In this document: one piece after another, positions 14,712-16,213 of the stretch | Numbering within the stretch: position 1 is the stretch's first letter | Layout of the letters: every line of letters starts with the position of its first letter | Assembly (NCBI GenBank): GCA_003648675.1 | Contig: QMPS01000002.1 | Span: 1-16,213, forward strand | Direction: 5' to 3' | DNA length: 16,213 nucleotides | Origin: Aquificota bacterium | GTDB taxonomy: Bacteria > Thermosulfidibacterota > Thermosulfidibacteria > Thermosulfidibacterales > B14-G1 | Translations under genes and position numbers: made by a program | The notes under the pieces: generated by a model | Database searches by the model: none | Seen by the model: only the letters and a program-made list of their open reading frames with translations | What the model was told of the DNA's origin: nothing

Positions 14712-15276
14712 ACGGAGAAGTCGCCTGTTAGAGGTGTTGGAGAAACGCCAACCTGATTTAACGGTGGTGTTGGAGCGCTTGAGAAATCCTCATAACATAA
14801 GTGCGATTCTGAGGAGTTGTGATGCCGTGGGAATTCAGTATGTCCACATAGTTGAGGAGAGTGGAGTGATAGCTCTTTCTAGAAGTGTGAGTAGGGGAAG
14901 CGCGCAATGGTTGGATATATCTTTTTATGATGATTCATTGAAGTGTTTTCGGAATCTTAAAGATCAAGGTTTCAAGATATATGTAACATCAGTAAATCCA
15001 AGGGCTAGGGACTTCAGAGAGGTGGACTACACGTGTCCGTGCGCTGTCGTGGTAGGGAAGGAGTTAGAGGGTGTCTCCCAGGAGGCTCTTGAGGAATCGG
15101 ATGAGTGCATTGTGATACCCATGGTGGGGTTTGTTCAGAGCTTCAACGTGTCTGTAGCCACAGCCATCATTTTGTATGAAGCTTACAGACAGAGAGAAAG
15201 GGCTGGCATGTACTCCCGGGCTCGCCTCGCCACTGAGGAAAAAGAGAGAATTCTTGCCCGCTGGCTCATGTTGTGA
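14698..15276 (+). CDS. trmH: tRNA (guanosine-18-2'-O)-methyltransferase TrmH (SpoU/SPOUT family)
   Basis: TrmH methylates the ribose 2'-O of G18 in the tRNA D-loop, using S-adenosylmethionine. The 192-residue protein has SPOUT motif 1, NPHNISAILRSCDAVG (30-45, catalytic R39), motif 2, VVVGKELEGVS (117-127), and the knotted motif 3, IPMVGFVQSFNVSVATAI (140-157; most homologues have SLNVS). The N-terminus (PERRSRLLEVLEKRQPDLTVVLE) and the C-terminal RAGMYSRARL segment are TrmH-type rather than RlmB-type. Length is close to Thermus TrmH. The ATG at 14698 lies within the end of pgeF, preceded by GGAGGG, so translation is coupled. The middle of the gene is more AT-rich than its surroundings. Confidence 0.93.
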   Translation: MTTPERRSRLLEVLEKRQPDLTVVLERLRNPHNISAILRSCDAVGIQYVHIVEESGVIALSRSVSRGSAQWLDISFYDDSLKCFRNLKDQGFKIYVTSVNPRARDFREVDYTCPCAVVVGKELEGVSQEALEESDECIVIPMVGFVQSFNVSVATAIILYEAYRQRERAGMYSRARLATEEKERILARWLML

Positions 15277-15341
15277 GACCGATATTAGCGAGGCTCTGGC
15301 AAAGTTAAAGTGATGCTTTAATTTTGGGTATTGAGGGAAGG

Positions 15342-15572
15342 ATGGACCTCAGAGATGTGACTGTTAGGTTGTGGGTGCCTCGGTCTCAGGTGGCGTTACT
15401 GGTGGCTATGGTAGAGTCTTATGAGTCCCTGGGGGTCGTCAGGATAGTTGATGCCAAGAAAGCTTTGGCAGAGATTTACGCGTCTCCGTCTTTTTTAGAT
15501 CTTCTTTTGGATCTACTGCAGGACCTTTCGAGAGAAGGAATCAGCGTTAACGTATTGGAAATCAGCCGGTAA
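15342..15572 (+). CDS. Small DUF4911-like protein
   Basis: This 76-residue protein begins MDLRDVTVRLWVPRSQV. It has the pattern strand, helix (VALLVAMVESYESLG), strand (VVRIVDAKKALAEIYASP), helix (FLDLLLDLLQDLSREG), strand, resembling DUF4911, a small alpha/beta family of unknown function in anaerobic bacteria. The hydrophobic helices are amphipathic rather than membrane-spanning. I prefer ATG 15342, preceded by GAGGGAAGG, to an in-frame TTG at 15324. It lies 65 bases after trmH in the same direction and is probably the last gene of the folC unit. The family assignment is from pattern memory; the coding status is supported by size, ribosome site and codon use. Confidence 0.62.
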   Translation: MDLRDVTVRLWVPRSQVALLVAMVESYESLGVVRIVDAKKALAEIYASPSFLDLLLDLLQDLSREGISVNVLEISR

Positions 15573-15660
15573 AGCCTCTAATCCCCAAAACCCACCTGCT
15601 ATCCCCATAGTCTAAAGAAAGACTTCAACAAAAAGTTAACACTCTAAATCCAAGGTATTC

Positions 15661-15688
15661 AGGTGGTTGCCCACCTTTCCCCTTTTCC
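15661..15688 (+). terminator. Candidate terminator of the folC-trmH unit
   Basis: AGGTGG (15661-15666) and CCACCT (15671-15676) pair across a TTGC loop, followed by the pyrimidine run TTCCCCTTTTCC. The stem is short and the T-run interrupted, so it is a weak candidate, 88 bases past the last gene. Confidence 0.35.
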
Positions 15689-15701
15689 ACCTTTTTGATT
15701 G

Positions 15702-15715
15702 ATAATATATATTAT
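15702..15715. repeat. 14-bp perfect AT palindrome
   Basis: ATAATATATATTAT is its own reverse complement. It could be a protein-binding dyad or an easily melted site in the gene-free region; AT-only palindromes also arise by chance. Confidence 0.4.
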
Positions 15716-16161
15716 GTTAAATTTTATTCTCGGGGCTTCGGGAGTAAGGGGCTTTCTCCGGACTTTTAAGGTCTTTCTTTGCATCCCCCTCTTCCCCTGC
15801 TGGAATCTCTCCAGGGGGAAAGTTCTTTTTCAGGGGAGATCTCACTCTGTTTTTTCCACGAGTTTGGAAGGTTGTGGAAGCAAATGTAATATCATTTTAG
15901 AATATCAATGAAAGTATAAGAACTACGTTTATTATGTTATTGGGTTCTCTAGATTCTTCATCTAGACCTCATTGGGGCCTTCCTTTTTGGTGGCTTCTCT
16001 CGTCTGGTTCTAGGGTACCTGGTGGTTAAGCCCCGTCAGGTCTGCCCAGGGCTTTTAAATGCCTTCCCACTGGACTTTTTGGTGTTATATGTAGTTCCTC
16101 CTGTGTTTCGTGGGAAATCCCCTTATAGAGCAAATATGGGGCTCTGTCGTTGGAATCCCCG

Positions 16162-16193
16162 AAAATGGGGAGGGGACCACTTTTCCCCTCCCC
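16162..16193 (-). terminator. Candidate intrinsic terminator for a minus-strand gene beyond the right edge
   Basis: GGGGAGGGG (16167-16175) and CCCCTCCCC (16185-16193) form a perfect nine-pair stem with a nine-base loop. On the minus strand it is followed by ATTTTC (16166 downward). A minus-strand TAG lies at 16195-16193, in frame with an open frame to the window end (SPLSRR-stop). The layout resembles the maeB terminator but has a shorter T-run. Confidence 0.45.
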
Positions 16194-16213
16194 TATCGCC
16201 TTGACAAGGGAGA

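Larger units (their letters stand above)
15573..16213. other. Gene-free region, 641 bp, with several hairpins
   Basis: No open frame here looks like a protein on either strand; the two short plus-strand frames (15699 and 16022) translate to low-complexity, unlike-protein sequence. Visible structure: a hairpin at 15661-15676, an AT palindrome at 15702-15715, a bulged hairpin at 15808-15839, a hairpin at 15948-15966 (TCTAGAT / ATCTAGA) and a GC hairpin at 16167-16193. A 10-base direct repeat TATTATGTTA occurs at 15710-15719 and 15930-15939. It may hold the folC-unit terminator, an untranslated leader or a decayed element; none can be demonstrated. Confidence 0.6.

Noticed and set aside
15301..15325. 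AT-rich hairpin between trmH and the DUF4911-like gene as a terminator
   Set aside because: TTAAAG/CTTTAA with a TGATG loop is almost all A-T pairs, too weak for an intrinsic terminator, and the downstream gene seems to belong to the same unit.
16201..16206. TTGACA at the right edge as a plus-strand promoter
   Set aside because: The -10 region would lie outside the window, and the hairpin and TAG on the opposite strand offer a competing explanation; it cannot be judged.
1..16213. CRISPR arrays, tRNA/rRNA genes, insertion sequences
   Set aside because: No regularly spaced repeats, no cloverleaf-like or rRNA-like segments, and no transposase motifs or paired terminal repeats were seen on either strand.

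Overview
This is a bacterial window of ordinary, densely packed genes with strong Shine-Dalgarno sites and frequent GTG/TTG starts. Moderate GC, heavy use of AGG/AGA arginine codons, the futalosine menaquinone gene mqnD and a malic enzyme carrying a phosphotransacetylase domain fit an anaerobic, possibly thermophilic, probably Gram-negative-type bacterium. The sequence alone does not fix the phylum. There are no rRNA, tRNA, CRISPR or insertion-sequence signals.

Layout. (1) 1-542, minus: the N-terminal two thirds of mqnD, running off the left edge. (2) 760-4477, plus: a four-gene unit made of a DUF2061 membrane protein, a nucleotide-pyrophosphatase-like phosphodiesterase, cysD and cysN. It activates sulfate to APS, and no APS kinase (cysC) is present. 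(3) 4509-5927, minus: a sulfatase-fold enzyme converging on cysN. (4) 6208-10263, plus: a tightly overlapping unit with a short CysD/PAPS-reductase-like protein whose PP-loop is degenerate, a second sulfatase-fold enzyme paralogous to the one at 4509-5927, a GT4 glycosyltransferase, and an Alg14/Alg13-like split glycosyltransferase. (5) 10320-12599, minus: maeB, with a clear intrinsic terminator. (6) 12781-15572, plus: folC, pgeF (yfiH), trmH and a small DUF4911-like gene, all housekeeping. (7) 15573-16213: no convincing gene, several hairpins and an AT palindrome.

Regions 2-4 are the interesting part. APS synthesis sits beside three alkaline-phosphatase-superfamily enzymes, all without visible signal peptides. 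In the two sulfatase-like proteins a threonine occupies the formylglycine position. Next to them are a CysD-like protein with a damaged nucleotide loop and enzymes for glycan assembly. Three unrelated proteins in this stretch (DUF2061, CysD, CysD-like) share the C-terminal tail [QR][RK]L[KR]xLGY[ML]. I infer a locus that builds and decorates a cell-surface glycan, possibly with sulfate-derived groups. This is a hypothesis and not a recognised system. A low-GC stretch (about 4740-8450) has boundaries inside two of the genes, which suggests recombination or transfer.
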